From contig SYBH01000019.1 in NCBI GenBank assembly GCA_005787345.1, positions 1 to 32,626 of the forward strand: a DNA stretch of 32,626 nt, given 5' to 3'. The notes beneath the pieces are model-generated. The model made no database searches and was not told the origin of the DNA. It was given only the letters and a program-made list of their open reading frames with translations. The translations under genes were made by a program, and so were the position numbers. Below, piece by piece: positions 9,039-17,222 of the stretch (position 1 is the first letter of the stretch; the number at the start of each line of letters is the position of its first letter). The stretch comes from Actinomycetota bacterium (GTDB taxonomy: Bacteria > Actinomycetota > Acidimicrobiia > Acidimicrobiales > Acidimicrobilacustridaceae).

Positions 9039-10168
9039 GAGGTACTTTTGGGGAGTTGGCAACCGGCGGCTAGCCCCAAGCGGGCCGATAGCCGAGCCCG
9101 GTTCGCTGCTACCCATCGATAGACCAGCCCCGCCAGGCCGTGAATGCCTGGCAATCGCAGACCAAAGGCCCCCACACGACCCAACCAGCCCGATCGATCG
9201 AGAATCGTGGCCACCGCCTCAATCGCCGTCCACGACTGACCGTCGGCAGTGACAACGAGGGCATCAGCCGATGCGCTTCGAAGAGCGTCGTCGTCGAGTT
9301 CTCGGTTAGGTCGGAATGTGACCGAGGAATCAGTTCGATTCATCAGCCACCGAACTGAGGCTGAACACACGCCGCAGTCATCGTCAAACCACACCGTGAC
9401 AGGACCTCGGGCTCGGCGTCGAGGAAGCAGTTTTGGCAGACCAACACGAACGTGAACTGCAGAGGCGTGATGCACAATCGGATCGCCTTGCACCTCCAAA
9501 CCTGCAACCGATGCAAGCCCCGTGTCGGCTCCAATAAAACGAGCAGATGAGAGTGACCATGGTTCATGTTCAACCGGTGCGGTGACCAAACGTCCACCAC
9601 GTGTTTTGGCATACAAACGCCAACGAGAAGTGAGGAACGTTGCCAGCGGATCGTCGACAACAGGCCCAACATCTTCAGCATCGACCGAGACAGCAAGACT
9701 CCCCTGCGCGCGCTCAGGCCACGTTCGATCGACTGTCCAAACAATACGCGAACGGTCATGACTCACATCGACTGCGCCTTTGTCATACGGAAGCGCGAAT
9801 CCAATTCGCGCAACTAACGCGGGTAGCCACTGCGCGACATCAAGTGAGCAGAACCACACACCCGGCCCTTCGGGACCAACCACATAGGTGCGAACATTGA
9901 ATTCAAGAAAACGATGCGTCGTGGGAATCGCAGGAAACCCGCGCAACCTCAACCCGTCCATCTCAAAACCGACCAGCGATACCCACGCCTGACCTTGATA
10001 CGTGTCGACCTCGAGGCCAGAAGGCAAGAGTGCCTCAACCGACGCAACCGGTACTGGCCAATGCGCAAACGTGACATCGCGCCAAACCTGCGTCATCACC
10101 GGCCTCTTGATGACATGCGGAGAGATCGGGCTCCGAGGCGTCGCAGAGTGGTTGTCATCCGCATCCAT
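9035..10168 (-). CDS. DUF2071 (YqjF-like) - DUF393 (DCC) fusion protein
   Basis: A two-domain protein of about 377 aa. The N-terminal part matches the DUF2071/YqjF family, related in fold to acetoacetate decarboxylase (RPVMTQVWRDVTFAHWPV opening, later PGVWFCSLD). The C-terminal 123 residues are a DUF393/DCC thiol-oxidoreductase-like domain with DDDCGVC (Cys about 265 and 268) and the typical YRWVAANR end. The frame is open to a TTG at 10264. I prefer the ATG at 10168 because it begins just before the conserved domain and TACCGT (10181-10176) lies 7 nt upstream, as for other leaderless starts here. It is divergent from the cyclopropane-synthase-like gene, which suggests a lipid-related role. 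The function is unknown. Confidence 0.82.
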   Translation of the reverse strand: MDADDNHSATPRSPISPHVIKRPVMTQVWRDVTFAHWPVPVASVEALLPSGLEVDTYQGQAWVSLVGFEMDGLRLRGFPAIPTTHRFLEFNVRTYVVGPEGPGVWFCSLDVAQWLPALVARIGFALPYDKGAVDVSHDRSRIVWTVDRTWPERAQGSLAVSVDAEDVGPVVDDPLATFLTSRWRLYAKTRGGRLVTAPVEHEPWSLSSARFIGADTGLASVAGLEVQGDPIVHHASAVHVRVGLPKLLPRRRARGPVTVWFDDDCGVCSASVRWLMNRTDSSVTFRPNRELDDDALRSASADALVVTADGQSWTAIEAVATILDRSGWLGRVGAFGLRLPGIHGLAGLVYRWVAANRARLSARLGLAAGCQLPKSTS

Positions 10169-10296
10169 GCAGATGACGGTATCGGGCTCGTTGCGAAACC
10201 CTTCGATCAGGACACTAGCGGCAGGCCCAAGTCCGAAATCGGTTGCAAAGTATGCCAGTTTCAAGCGATATTTGAGTACTAGTCAGAGGAGGAACG

Positions 10297-11601
10297 ATGG
10301 CACTTGCACCCCTTCTGTACGACGCACTCGGCGGGGGCCTTCCATTGCGATTGGAGATGTACGACGGCTCGACGGCCGGCCCCTCCGACGCGTTCGCCAC
10401 GATACGCATCAGATCCGAGCGCGGTTTGGCCCGGTTCCTATCGCGTCCGGGCGAACTCGGCATCGTGCGCGGTTACGTGTCAGGTGATGTCGACATCGAA
10501 GGCGACCTCTTCACGATGCTCGAAGTTGGCGCGTCGATTGATCTCAGTCTCCGCTCGGTTCGACTTTCGCCGGCACTCGAGCTCATCAAACAAACCGGTC
10601 TCGGTGTCTTCCGATCACCGCCTCCGCCACCGGAGGAAGCGCATCTTCGCGGAGGGCTCCACACACGAGCCCGAGACAAAGATGCAATTTCACATCACTA
10701 CAACGTGTCGAACGACTTCTACCGTCTCGTACTTGGACCAACGATGGTGTATTCATGTGCAGTATGGACATCAACCCACGACACACTTGAACAAGCGCAG
10801 TTTGCGAAACTTGATCTTGTGTGCAGGAAGCTCAACCTCTCCGCCGGCATGCGGCTTCTTGATGTCGGTTGCGGTTGGGGTTCGATGGTGATGCATGCGG
10901 CGCAGCACTACGGTGTCGACGCTGTTGGCATCACTCTTTCAGAAGAACAAGCCGACCTTGCCCGCCGGCGCGTTGCAGACGCTGGTCTTGCCGATCGAGT
11001 CGACATTCGTGTGCAGGACTACCGCGATGTGAACGATGGGCCCTTTGATGCCATCAGTTCGATCGGCATGTTTGAACATGTGGGCCGCAAGCGTATGGAG
11101 GAATACATCCGTGACCTCTATGCGTTGCTCCCCGACCAAGGCCGGCTGCTCAATCACGCCATCAGTCGCCCTGGATACCCGCAGGGTGACCACCTCCTCG
11201 GGCGAGCAAAAGCGTTGACCCGACGACTGGCAACTGCGGTGGGCTCTGATGTCACTTCGAGAGTCGAGAGTGATCTCATTCAGCGCTACGTCTTTCCCGA
11301 TGGCGAACTCCACGAAGTGGGAGTTCTCGTTTCGATGCTGCAAGAGAACGGCTTTGAAGTTCGCCATCTCGAATCGCTTCGCGAGCACTACGACCTCACA
11401 CTTCGTTGCTGGGTTGCCAACCTTGAAGCGAACTGGGAGAGCGCTGTTTCCCTCGTTGGTGAGGGTCGAGCCCGAGTGTGGCGGCTCTACATGGCTGCCT
11501 CGGCGGTGAACTTCGCACTCGGTGGCGTTCAGATCCAACAGGTACTCGCCGTAAAGAGCACCGGAGGTCGAAGCGGTATGCCACTGCGCACCGACTTTTA
11601 A
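10297..11601 (+). CDS. Cyclopropane-fatty-acyl-phospholipid synthase family methyltransferase
   Basis: A 434-aa SAM-dependent methyltransferase of the CFA/CMAS family. Members add a methylene or methyl group from SAM across the double bond of unsaturated acyl chains, usually on membrane phospholipids. The N-terminal CFA-type domain (about 1-120) is followed by the substrate and SAM region HHYNVSNDFYRLVLG, SAM motif I LLDVGCGWGS and the catalytic-region motif GMFEHVG. Length is as in bacterial CFA synthases. The start is clear: AGAGGAGG (10285-10292) lies 4 nt before the ATG. It is divergent from the DUF2071-DCC gene and followed at 53 bp by the MDMPI-type gene. Tuberculostearate-type methylation or furan-fatty-acid synthesis by related enzymes remain alternatives. 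Confidence 0.9.
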   Translation: MALAPLLYDALGGGLPLRLEMYDGSTAGPSDAFATIRIRSERGLARFLSRPGELGIVRGYVSGDVDIEGDLFTMLEVGASIDLSLRSVRLSPALELIKQTGLGVFRSPPPPPEEAHLRGGLHTRARDKDAISHHYNVSNDFYRLVLGPTMVYSCAVWTSTHDTLEQAQFAKLDLVCRKLNLSAGMRLLDVGCGWGSMVMHAAQHYGVDAVGITLSEEQADLARRRVADAGLADRVDIRVQDYRDVNDGPFDAISSIGMFEHVGRKRMEEYIRDLYALLPDQGRLLNHAISRPGYPQGDHLLGRAKALTRRLATAVGSDVTSRVESDLIQRYVFPDGELHEVGVLVSMLQENGFEVRHLESLREHYDLTLRCWVANLEANWESAVSLVGEGRARVWRLYMAASAVNFALGGVQIQQVLAVKSTGGRSGMPLRTDF

Positions 11602-11654
11602 CTGCTCGCAACTTCTTCCCCCCTTCGTCGCCGCCCTACGACTAGAACAACGAC

Positions 11655-12383
11655 ATGAATCATGTTGCTGTTCTACAGAAGGAAGGCAAACGGCTCTCGG
11701 TTGCTGCCCGCGCGGCCGGGCTCGATGCTCCGGTACAACACTGCCCAGGCTGGACTGTTGGCCGACTGCTCGGTCACACCGGCAAAGTGCTGCAGCGCTC
11801 AAACCTTTGCGTAGCCGAAGGGCTGCTTCTGCCGCCTGATGCCGAACGCTTCACCAGTCTTCCCCGAGACGAAGCTCTCTTCGACGCCTTCGACGACATC
11901 CTCGATCAGATTTGTGAAACGTTGGCCACGTGTGACCCCGAAGGTCCTTCATGGAATTTCACAGGCGAGAATCGGTCCAACACCTTTTGGCAACGACGCA
12001 TGTCCCACGAGATCGAAATTCATCGCTGGGACGCGCAGAATGCTGCAGGAGTTTCGATCGACGCTTTCGCCGCCGAATCTGCGGTCGACGGCATCGATGA
12101 GTTACTGACTGTGCTCATGCCAATGCGTTCGTCGGAGTTGAACCCCGGTCTCTCGGCCAGTTTCCACCTTCATTGCACCGACGCTTCCGGCGAATGGCTT
12201 ACGACCTTTGTGAATGGCCATCCCACCACAATTCGTGAACATGCAAAGGGCGACATTGCCGTTCGCGGTCCCGCTTCTCCGCTCTATGCGTGGGCATGGA
12301 ACCGAGCACCAATCACCACCGATGGACTCGACACGGCAGGAGACGCTTCACTTCTTGTTGCGTGGGCCAGCGTCGTCCCATAA
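11655..12383 (+). CDS. Maleylpyruvate isomerase (MDMPI)-type mycothiol-dependent family protein
   Basis: A 242-aa protein of the actinobacterial MDMPI/DinB-like superfamily, whose members use mycothiol and a divalent metal. The N-terminal four-helix metal-binding domain has CPGWTVGRLLGHTGKV (first His ligand) and MSHEIEIHRWDAQ (HxxxxH with a glutamate). The C-terminal domain, from about residue 150, is the usual small MDMPI_C-like region. The family is large and most members are not true maleylpyruvate isomerases, so only a thiol- or metal-dependent transferase or isomerase can be proposed. No ribosome site is seen. It ends 11 bp from the convergent PGPGW gene. Presence of this family supports mycothiol use by the host. 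Confidence 0.82.
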   Translation: MNHVAVLQKEGKRLSVAARAAGLDAPVQHCPGWTVGRLLGHTGKVLQRSNLCVAEGLLLPPDAERFTSLPRDEALFDAFDDILDQICETLATCDPEGPSWNFTGENRSNTFWQRRMSHEIEIHRWDAQNAAGVSIDAFAAESAVDGIDELLTVLMPMRSSELNPGLSASFHLHCTDASGEWLTTFVNGHPTTIREHAKGDIAVRGPASPLYAWAWNRAPITTDGLDTAGDASLLVAWASVVP

Positions 12384-12394
12384 CGCCACCGGCA

Positions 12395-12790
12395 TCAGCG
12401 GAAGAACGTCCACCAAAGGCTAAGGCCGACCGTAATGGCGCTAACGATGAGGCCACCGATTACAACGGGCTTCGAAATTTTGCCATCGGCATCTGCGGGC
12501 AGACGCTTGCGGACATTCTCAAGAAGCTTTCGAGCGAATGGAACATCAGACGCGAGCAACGCAAGGCCGGCAGCGATGGTAATCATGCCTGGACCTGGAA
12601 GTGCCAGCATCAACAAGCCCGCAATGACCACAATCGTCCCAAGAAATACGCGCCCAATACGAATGAGGATGTGCCGTTTCGCTTCGGCGACCGACTCCTC
12701 TCGACGACCCGTTTCGAATTCCGCCTCGATTGCCGCCTTTTCGAATTCCTCAAATCGTTTGCGGCGACCCTGCTGTGAAGAATCATTCAT
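12395..12790 (-). CDS. PGPGW-type small membrane protein
   Basis: A 131-aa protein with a charged N-terminus and two hydrophobic regions: a long one (about 50-80) carrying the signature LPGPGMITIAAGLALLA, and a C-terminal one (about 108-128). This matches the actinobacterial PGPGW transmembrane family, whose function is unknown. The frame is open further upstream, but the ATG at 12790 is chosen: it overlaps the end of the P-type ATPase gene by 8 nt (ATGAATGA), so the two are translationally coupled. It may therefore share the leader control of the ATPase and have a role in cation transport or envelope maintenance (inference). Confidence 0.8.
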   Translation of the reverse strand: MNDSSQQGRRKRFEEFEKAAIEAEFETGRREESVAEAKRHILIRIGRVFLGTIVVIAGLLMLALPGPGMITIAAGLALLASDVPFARKLLENVRKRLPADADGKISKPVVIGGLIVSAITVGLSLWWTFFR

Positions 12791-15569
12791 CGCTTGAATC
12801 CGGTACCGTCGAGCCAGCAACGCGACTGCGGGCAACCATCTTCCAGAGTTCCACCGCCAAGAGCAGCAACAGCGGCGGTACGAAACAGAGTGCCCATTGA
12901 GTGGCTGTAAGCGACGAAGTATCGAAAAGGTTCTTCATCGGCTCGAACACGGTCAGCAAGATTTGCAAAAAGAACACGATCACTACCGACGCGCCGAGTT
13001 TCCAGTTCGTGAATGTATATCTTGAAAAGAGTGACGCAGTTTCAGAACGAGCGTTATACACGTTCACTAACTGTGCGTAGACAAACGCAGTAAAAGCCAT
13101 CGTTGTTGCGACGATGGGCAACTCGCCCGTTGCTAAATCTGGTTCGTATTCGCTGATTGCGTAAAGGTAAACAGCCAAAACCCCAATAGCCGTAACCGAA
13201 CCCTGAAATGCAACCTGACTCAGGCGGCGTCGACTGAGAATTTTTGCATCAGAAGGAACCGGTTTGCGATTCATAAGACCCGGGGCAGGGGCGTCGACAC
13301 CAAGCGAAACCGCTGTCGGTCCATCAGCAATCAAGTTGACCCAAAGCACCTGAATCGGCGAGAAGGGGACATGCTGGCCGAACGCTGAGGCTCCCAGGAT
13401 TGTGGCAATTGCGCCGAATGCGGTCGCTACCTGGAATCGAACAAACTTGAGGATGTTGTCGTAGACGGCTCGACCGCCACGCACTGCCTCAACAATCGTG
13501 GCGAAATTGTCATCGGCGAGAACCATGTCACTGGCTTCTTTGGTGACTTCCGTTCCGGTGATGCCCATTGCCACGCCGATGTCGGCACGTCGCAACGCAG
13601 CGGCGTCGTTCACGCCGTCTCCAGTCATTGCGACGATCTCGCCATTGCTCCGAAGTGCTTCGACGACTCTCACTTTGTGCTCAGGGGACACGCGAGCGCA
13701 TACCGCAATAGCGCCAATCCGAGCAGATAATTCCTCGTCAGACATCGCGTCGAGATCGTCGCCGGTGACAACCTCGCCCTGAATACCCAACTGGTCCGCG
13801 ATAGCACCAGCCGTCAGCGCGTGATCGCCGGTGATCATCTTGACGTCAATTCCCGCGCGATGGCACAGCGCAATCGCATCTCGGGCTTCGGTTCGAGCCG
13901 GGTCAACAATGCCAACAAGTAGTTCAAGACGGAGGTCGCTGATCCAACTTTCTGGATTGGTCACAGTGCCGTTGGCGTCGATGATCTGTGAAGCGGGAAC
14001 CCGGCGTGTGGCGACAGCAAGAACTCGCATGCCTTGGGAAGCGAGTGCATCGTTCTCTGAACGACGGAACCCCCGCGCTGCAGTATCGAGTATCTGTTCC
14101 GAGCTATCAGGTGCAGAGAAGGTGGTTGACATGCCAAGGACAACATCAGGTGCGCCCTTTACGCAGATCAGGACATCGCCGTTCGGTGAGTTTGGATCGG
14201 CTAGGTGGAAGGTGGCCATGAACTTGGCGCCCGAATCGAAGGGCACCTCGGCAAGACGCGGGCGAAGCGCGCGTTCCGTTGGCGCATCGAGCCCAGCCTT
14301 TGCTGCCATGACAACAAGTGCTGCTTCGGTCGGATCACCGATAATTCCCGGCCCATCGGTCGCAGTAGATACAAGAACAGCGTCGGAACACAACGCTGCC
14401 GGTAAAAGTGCATCGGTAGAAAATTGCGGGGTAACAACGTGACCACCCGAAGAGGTGATGGTTCCTTCGGTGCCGTATCCCCCACCACTTACTAACCAAG
14501 CCTCGCCGCCACGAAATGCTTCGCCGGCGGTCATCTGATTCAGCGTGAGTGTGCCAGTTTTGTCTGAGCAAATAACCGAGGTTGATCCAAGCGTCTCGAC
14601 TGAGTGCAAACGCTTCACGATGGCATTTTGCTTTGCCATCTTTGAAATGCCGATTGCCAGTGTGACCGTGACGACGGCAGGAAGACCTTCAGGGATCGCT
14701 GCAACCGCTAGGGCTACGGCTCCTAACAGCGCGTCTTTGAAGTTCTGTCCAATGATCCACTGAATGACGAACACGATGAACGCCGCTGTTCCGGCAATCA
14801 CCGCCAGAGTTTTACTGAGCGAATCGAGTTGACGTTCAAGCGGGGTCTTTGATGGCTTCGCGGAAACAAGCATCTCGGCGACCTTGCCCATTTCGGTGCC
14901 CATGCCTGTGCTGGTGACAACAACTTCGGCTCGGCCACGACTCACAGTGGTGTTCATAAACACCATGCCGAGGCGATCGCCAATCGGCGAACCGACTGAT
15001 GTCAGCGCATCGGCTCGCTTTTCAACCGGAACAGACTCACCCGTCAGACTCGATTCATCTACAGACAAGTTCACTGCGAGCAGCAATCGCCCGTCGGCCG
15101 CTACTCGATCGCCAGCGTCAAGCAAGACGATGTCGCCAGGAACAAGCTCGTCAATCGCCACTTCGTCAGTGACACCATTGCGGCGGACCCGAACCTGAGT
15201 GACCAGCATGCGTTCAAGGGCTGCGAGTGCATTCGATGCCTTCGACTCTTGGGCAAAGCCCATGATGGCATTGACTATGAGGACGATGAAGATGATGACG
15301 AGATCTTTGATATCGCCTAACAAGCCGGCGACAAGACCCGCTGCGGCCAACACATAAACAATTCCGGCGCGGAACTGATCGATGAACACCAGCAACTTTG
15401 AGCGACGAGGTGGCTCAGTGAGCCGGTTAGATCCATGAAGAGCGCGCCGATCAGCAACTTCTGCATGAGAGAGCCCCGTGCTGGCATCGATCCCCAGACG
15501 CTCGACAACTTCATCGCTGGAGAGCGCGCACCAGTCATCGTGTTGCTGTGGGGTCGTATCGAGGGTCAT
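12783..15569 (-). CDS. Cation-transporting P-type ATPase, PMR1/SPCA-like (Ca2+/Mn2+)
   Basis: A 928-aa P2-type ATPase that exports a divalent cation at the expense of ATP. Order: N-terminal cation ATPase domain; actuator with SLTGES; TM4 with PEGLP; phosphorylation motif CSDKTGTLT; ATP-domain MITGDH; hinge TGDGVNDAAALRRAD; C-terminal TM domain. TM6 reads NLIADGPTAVSLGVDAP, like yeast PMR1 and unlike SERCA. TM5 has Ala where SERCA has Asn768 and Glu771. This predicts a single ion site and Ca2+/Mn2+ specificity (inference). The ATG at 15569 is chosen over a TTG one codon upstream because GGAG (15580-15577) lies 7 nt before it. It follows a yybP-ykoY-like leader and is coupled to the PGPGW gene. 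Confidence 0.93.
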   Translation of the reverse strand: MTLDTTPQQHDDWCALSSDEVVERLGIDASTGLSHAEVADRRALHGSNRLTEPPRRSKLLVFIDQFRAGIVYVLAAAGLVAGLLGDIKDLVIIFIVLIVNAIMGFAQESKASNALAALERMLVTQVRVRRNGVTDEVAIDELVPGDIVLLDAGDRVAADGRLLLAVNLSVDESSLTGESVPVEKRADALTSVGSPIGDRLGMVFMNTTVSRGRAEVVVTSTGMGTEMGKVAEMLVSAKPSKTPLERQLDSLSKTLAVIAGTAAFIVFVIQWIIGQNFKDALLGAVALAVAAIPEGLPAVVTVTLAIGISKMAKQNAIVKRLHSVETLGSTSVICSDKTGTLTLNQMTAGEAFRGGEAWLVSGGGYGTEGTITSSGGHVVTPQFSTDALLPAALCSDAVLVSTATDGPGIIGDPTEAALVVMAAKAGLDAPTERALRPRLAEVPFDSGAKFMATFHLADPNSPNGDVLICVKGAPDVVLGMSTTFSAPDSSEQILDTAARGFRRSENDALASQGMRVLAVATRRVPASQIIDANGTVTNPESWISDLRLELLVGIVDPARTEARDAIALCHRAGIDVKMITGDHALTAGAIADQLGIQGEVVTGDDLDAMSDEELSARIGAIAVCARVSPEHKVRVVEALRSNGEIVAMTGDGVNDAAALRRADIGVAMGITGTEVTKEASDMVLADDNFATIVEAVRGGRAVYDNILKFVRFQVATAFGAIATILGASAFGQHVPFSPIQVLWVNLIADGPTAVSLGVDAPAPGLMNRKPVPSDAKILSRRRLSQVAFQGSVTAIGVLAVYLYAISEYEPDLATGELPIVATTMAFTAFVYAQLVNVYNARSETASLFSRYTFTNWKLGASVVIVFFLQILLTVFEPMKNLFDTSSLTATQWALCFVPPLLLLLAVELWKMVARSRVAGSTVPDSSDE

Positions 15570-15770
15570 CAAGAGTCTCCGGTCATGTCAGATTGACGAT
15601 GGGGGAACCGTTGATGGTTCACCGACCGGAGGTCTCTCCCGCTCATCCGCTTTCGAAGATCCGAGGACCAACGAGTTTGTTGCGAATGAACCAGCGGCAC
15701 CGGGAGCTAGGGCTCGAAAGCCGTTGCGCCGTGATGACGACACCGCTGCGATGGGATACTCCCCTCACTG
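15570..15770 (-). promoter_or_regulatory. Candidate yybP-ykoY (Mn2+) riboswitch and translational expression platform
   Basis: Read on the minus strand. The leader has GAGG-GGAGTA (GGGGAGTA at 15764-15757); helix CAGCGGTG (15748-15741) with TGCCGCTG (15699-15692); TCGTCATCAC (15740-15731) facing CGG (15702-15700) across that helix; a further stem TCATTCGC (15689-15682) with GCGGATGA (15650-15643); and AGACCTC (15635-15629), whose CCTC pairs with GAGG (15766-15763) to close P1. These are the hallmark elements of yybP-ykoY aptamers, in order. CTCCGGTC (15631-15624) overlaps P1 and is perfectly complementary to GACCGGAG (15584-15577), which holds the ATPase Shine-Dalgarno. Mn2+-stabilised P1 should free the ribosome site (ON switch). 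Confidence 0.82.
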
Positions 15771-15837
15771 GGCAACAGTATGGCCGCAAATCGCGACGAG
15801 TCATAGTCAGGACGGCCCGACCACGGCGGAGAGGGAA

Positions 15838-16506
15838 TTAGCCGACGAGGACCTTACGGACTGCGTCCTCGCATTCGGCCACGGCCAGAACGAGGACCTC
15901 GTCACCAGCGCCGAGCTTGACATCGCCTCGGGGGAAGATGACCTTGCTGTCGCGCACCACCGCAACGATCGTGGACTCTCGAGGAAGGCCCAGCTTGGCG
16001 ATAGAGACGCCATTGGCAGGCGATGACTCGGCGAGACGAATTTCGGAAAGTCGCGCTGCATCGTTCTCAAAGGTCATGATGCGAACAAGTGAGCCAACCG
16101 TGACCGCTTCTTCAACGAGTGCGGTAAGCAAGTGCGGAGTCGACACCGAAACGTCGACACCCCAGCTTGCATTAAACATCCATTCATTCGAAGGGTTATT
16201 CACTCGAGCAACAACACGCGGCACGCTGAATTCTTGCTTGGCAAGAAGCGAGATGACCAGGTTGTCTTCGTCATCACCGGTTACGGCAACAACAACGTCT
16301 GCTCGATCGGGTTCAGCCTTTGCGAATTCGGAAACTTCACAACCATCGACTGCGAGCCACTTCACGCCTGCGGGTTCACCGTCGGCCTGCGCCTGAGCAA
16401 CGCGAGCGGGATCAACTTCGACAATTAGAACTTCATGACCTGCTTGCTGGAGTTCGGTGGCGATGTAGGTGCCAACGTTTCCGCCGCCTGCAATGACAAC
16501 GCGCAT
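15838..16506 (-). CDS. TrkA/RCK-family K+ regulatory protein (second of pair)
   Basis: A 222-aa cytoplasmic RCK protein, which gates or regulates a K+ transporter of the Trk/Ktr type on nucleotide binding. The N-terminal RCK_N Rossmann domain has AGGGNVG (G7, G9, G12) and E30 at the end of strand 2, which favours NAD(H). The C-terminal RCK_C domain runs from about residue 135. The start at 16506 is set by the start of the Rossmann strand and GGAGG upstream; the frame is open further. It overlaps the stop of the preceding RCK gene by one base (TGATG). The pair resembles ceoB-ceoC of Mycobacterium. No channel gene is in the window. Confidence 0.88.
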   Translation of the reverse strand: MRVVIAGGGNVGTYIATELQQAGHEVLIVEVDPARVAQAQADGEPAGVKWLAVDGCEVSEFAKAEPDRADVVVAVTGDDEDNLVISLLAKQEFSVPRVVARVNNPSNEWMFNASWGVDVSVSTPHLLTALVEEAVTVGSLVRIMTFENDAARLSEIRLAESSPANGVSIAKLGLPRESTIVAVVRDSKVIFPRGDVKLGAGDEVLVLAVAECEDAVRKVLVG

Positions 16507-17177
16507 CAGTGATGACCTCCTTGAGTCGGTGCCGACGCAAGATGGCGATCGAAATCTCCGATGTGATCTCCGTCGATAGCGACCCAAACAACATCGCCCT
16601 CCTGAGCAAGTAAGGCCGCGCTTACCAGCTGCGCAACACCGAGGCGCGTGAGCGCAACGACCCTTGATCGCCCTTCGGACTCGAGTTCAACGAGCGGACG
16701 CCCGGCCCAGGAAACGGGGACTACTCGTTCCACGAGACAAACCCGTGCGCTCGGATCGACCCACTCGACGCCATCGGTATCAGGTTGGATTCGACGAAGG
16801 ACACGCTCGATCGCCCACTGAACCGTAGCGACCGTTGAAATACCAAGTCGTTCGTAGATCGCGGCGCGACGCTGATCGTAAATACGTGCGACGACTCGAT
16901 CGACATGAAAAAACTCTCGGGCGGTACGCGCAATGAGGATGTTGGAATTATCGCCATTGGTAACAGCGGCAAGCGCATCGGCTCGTTCAATGCCAGCAGC
17001 ACGAAGACGTGTTCGATCGAAGCCGACACCAACGATCGTGTCTCCGCTGAAATTTTCTGGCAGTCGACGGAATGCCGTTGTCTTTCGGTCGATCACCGAA
17101 ACGGTGTGACCTTGTTCGACCAATGTGGCGGCAAGGCCAGAACCAACTCGGCCGCATCCAACAACGACGACGTGCAC
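16506..17177 (-). CDS. TrkA/RCK-family K+ regulatory protein (first of pair)
   Basis: A 223-aa RCK protein with the Rossmann motif GCGRVG (G7, G9, G12) and D30 as the nucleotide-ribose ligand, followed by an RCK_C region from about residue 140. The start is a GTG at 17177: GGAGGTGG is placed upstream at a normal distance, and the protein then opens directly with strand 1 (HVVVVGCG). The longer frame upstream has no homologous look. It is coupled to the next RCK gene (TGATG), so the two subunits are probably made together and may form a hetero-oligomeric ring on a Trk-type K+ system encoded elsewhere. It is divergent from zwf. Confidence 0.87.
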   Translation of the reverse strand: MHVVVVGCGRVGSGLAATLVEQGHTVSVIDRKTTAFRRLPENFSGDTIVGVGFDRTRLRAAGIERADALAAVTNGDNSNILIARTAREFFHVDRVVARIYDQRRAAIYERLGISTVATVQWAIERVLRRIQPDTDGVEWVDPSARVCLVERVVPVSWAGRPLVELESEGRSRVVALTRLGVAQLVSAALLAQEGDVVWVAIDGDHIGDFDRHLASAPTQGGHH

Positions 17178-17222
17178 TTCGCACCACCTCCAGATGTCCC
17201 GGCGGACACCGCTCCCGATCCT

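Noticed and set aside
10939-11802. Minus-strand frame of 287 codons opposite the cyclopropane-synthase-like gene
   Set aside because: The opposite strand encodes complete methyltransferase motifs; the frame shows no recognisable domain and spans into the next gene.
13831-14442. Long plus-strand frame of about 200 codons inside the ATPase gene
   Set aside because: Antisense shadow of a strongly conserved P-type ATPase; Arg/Ser-rich composition typical of such shadows.
15548-16026. Plus-strand open frames across the ATPase leader and the second RCK gene
   Set aside because: They run antisense to a clear RCK gene and the riboswitch-like leader, with no family resemblance or ribosome site.
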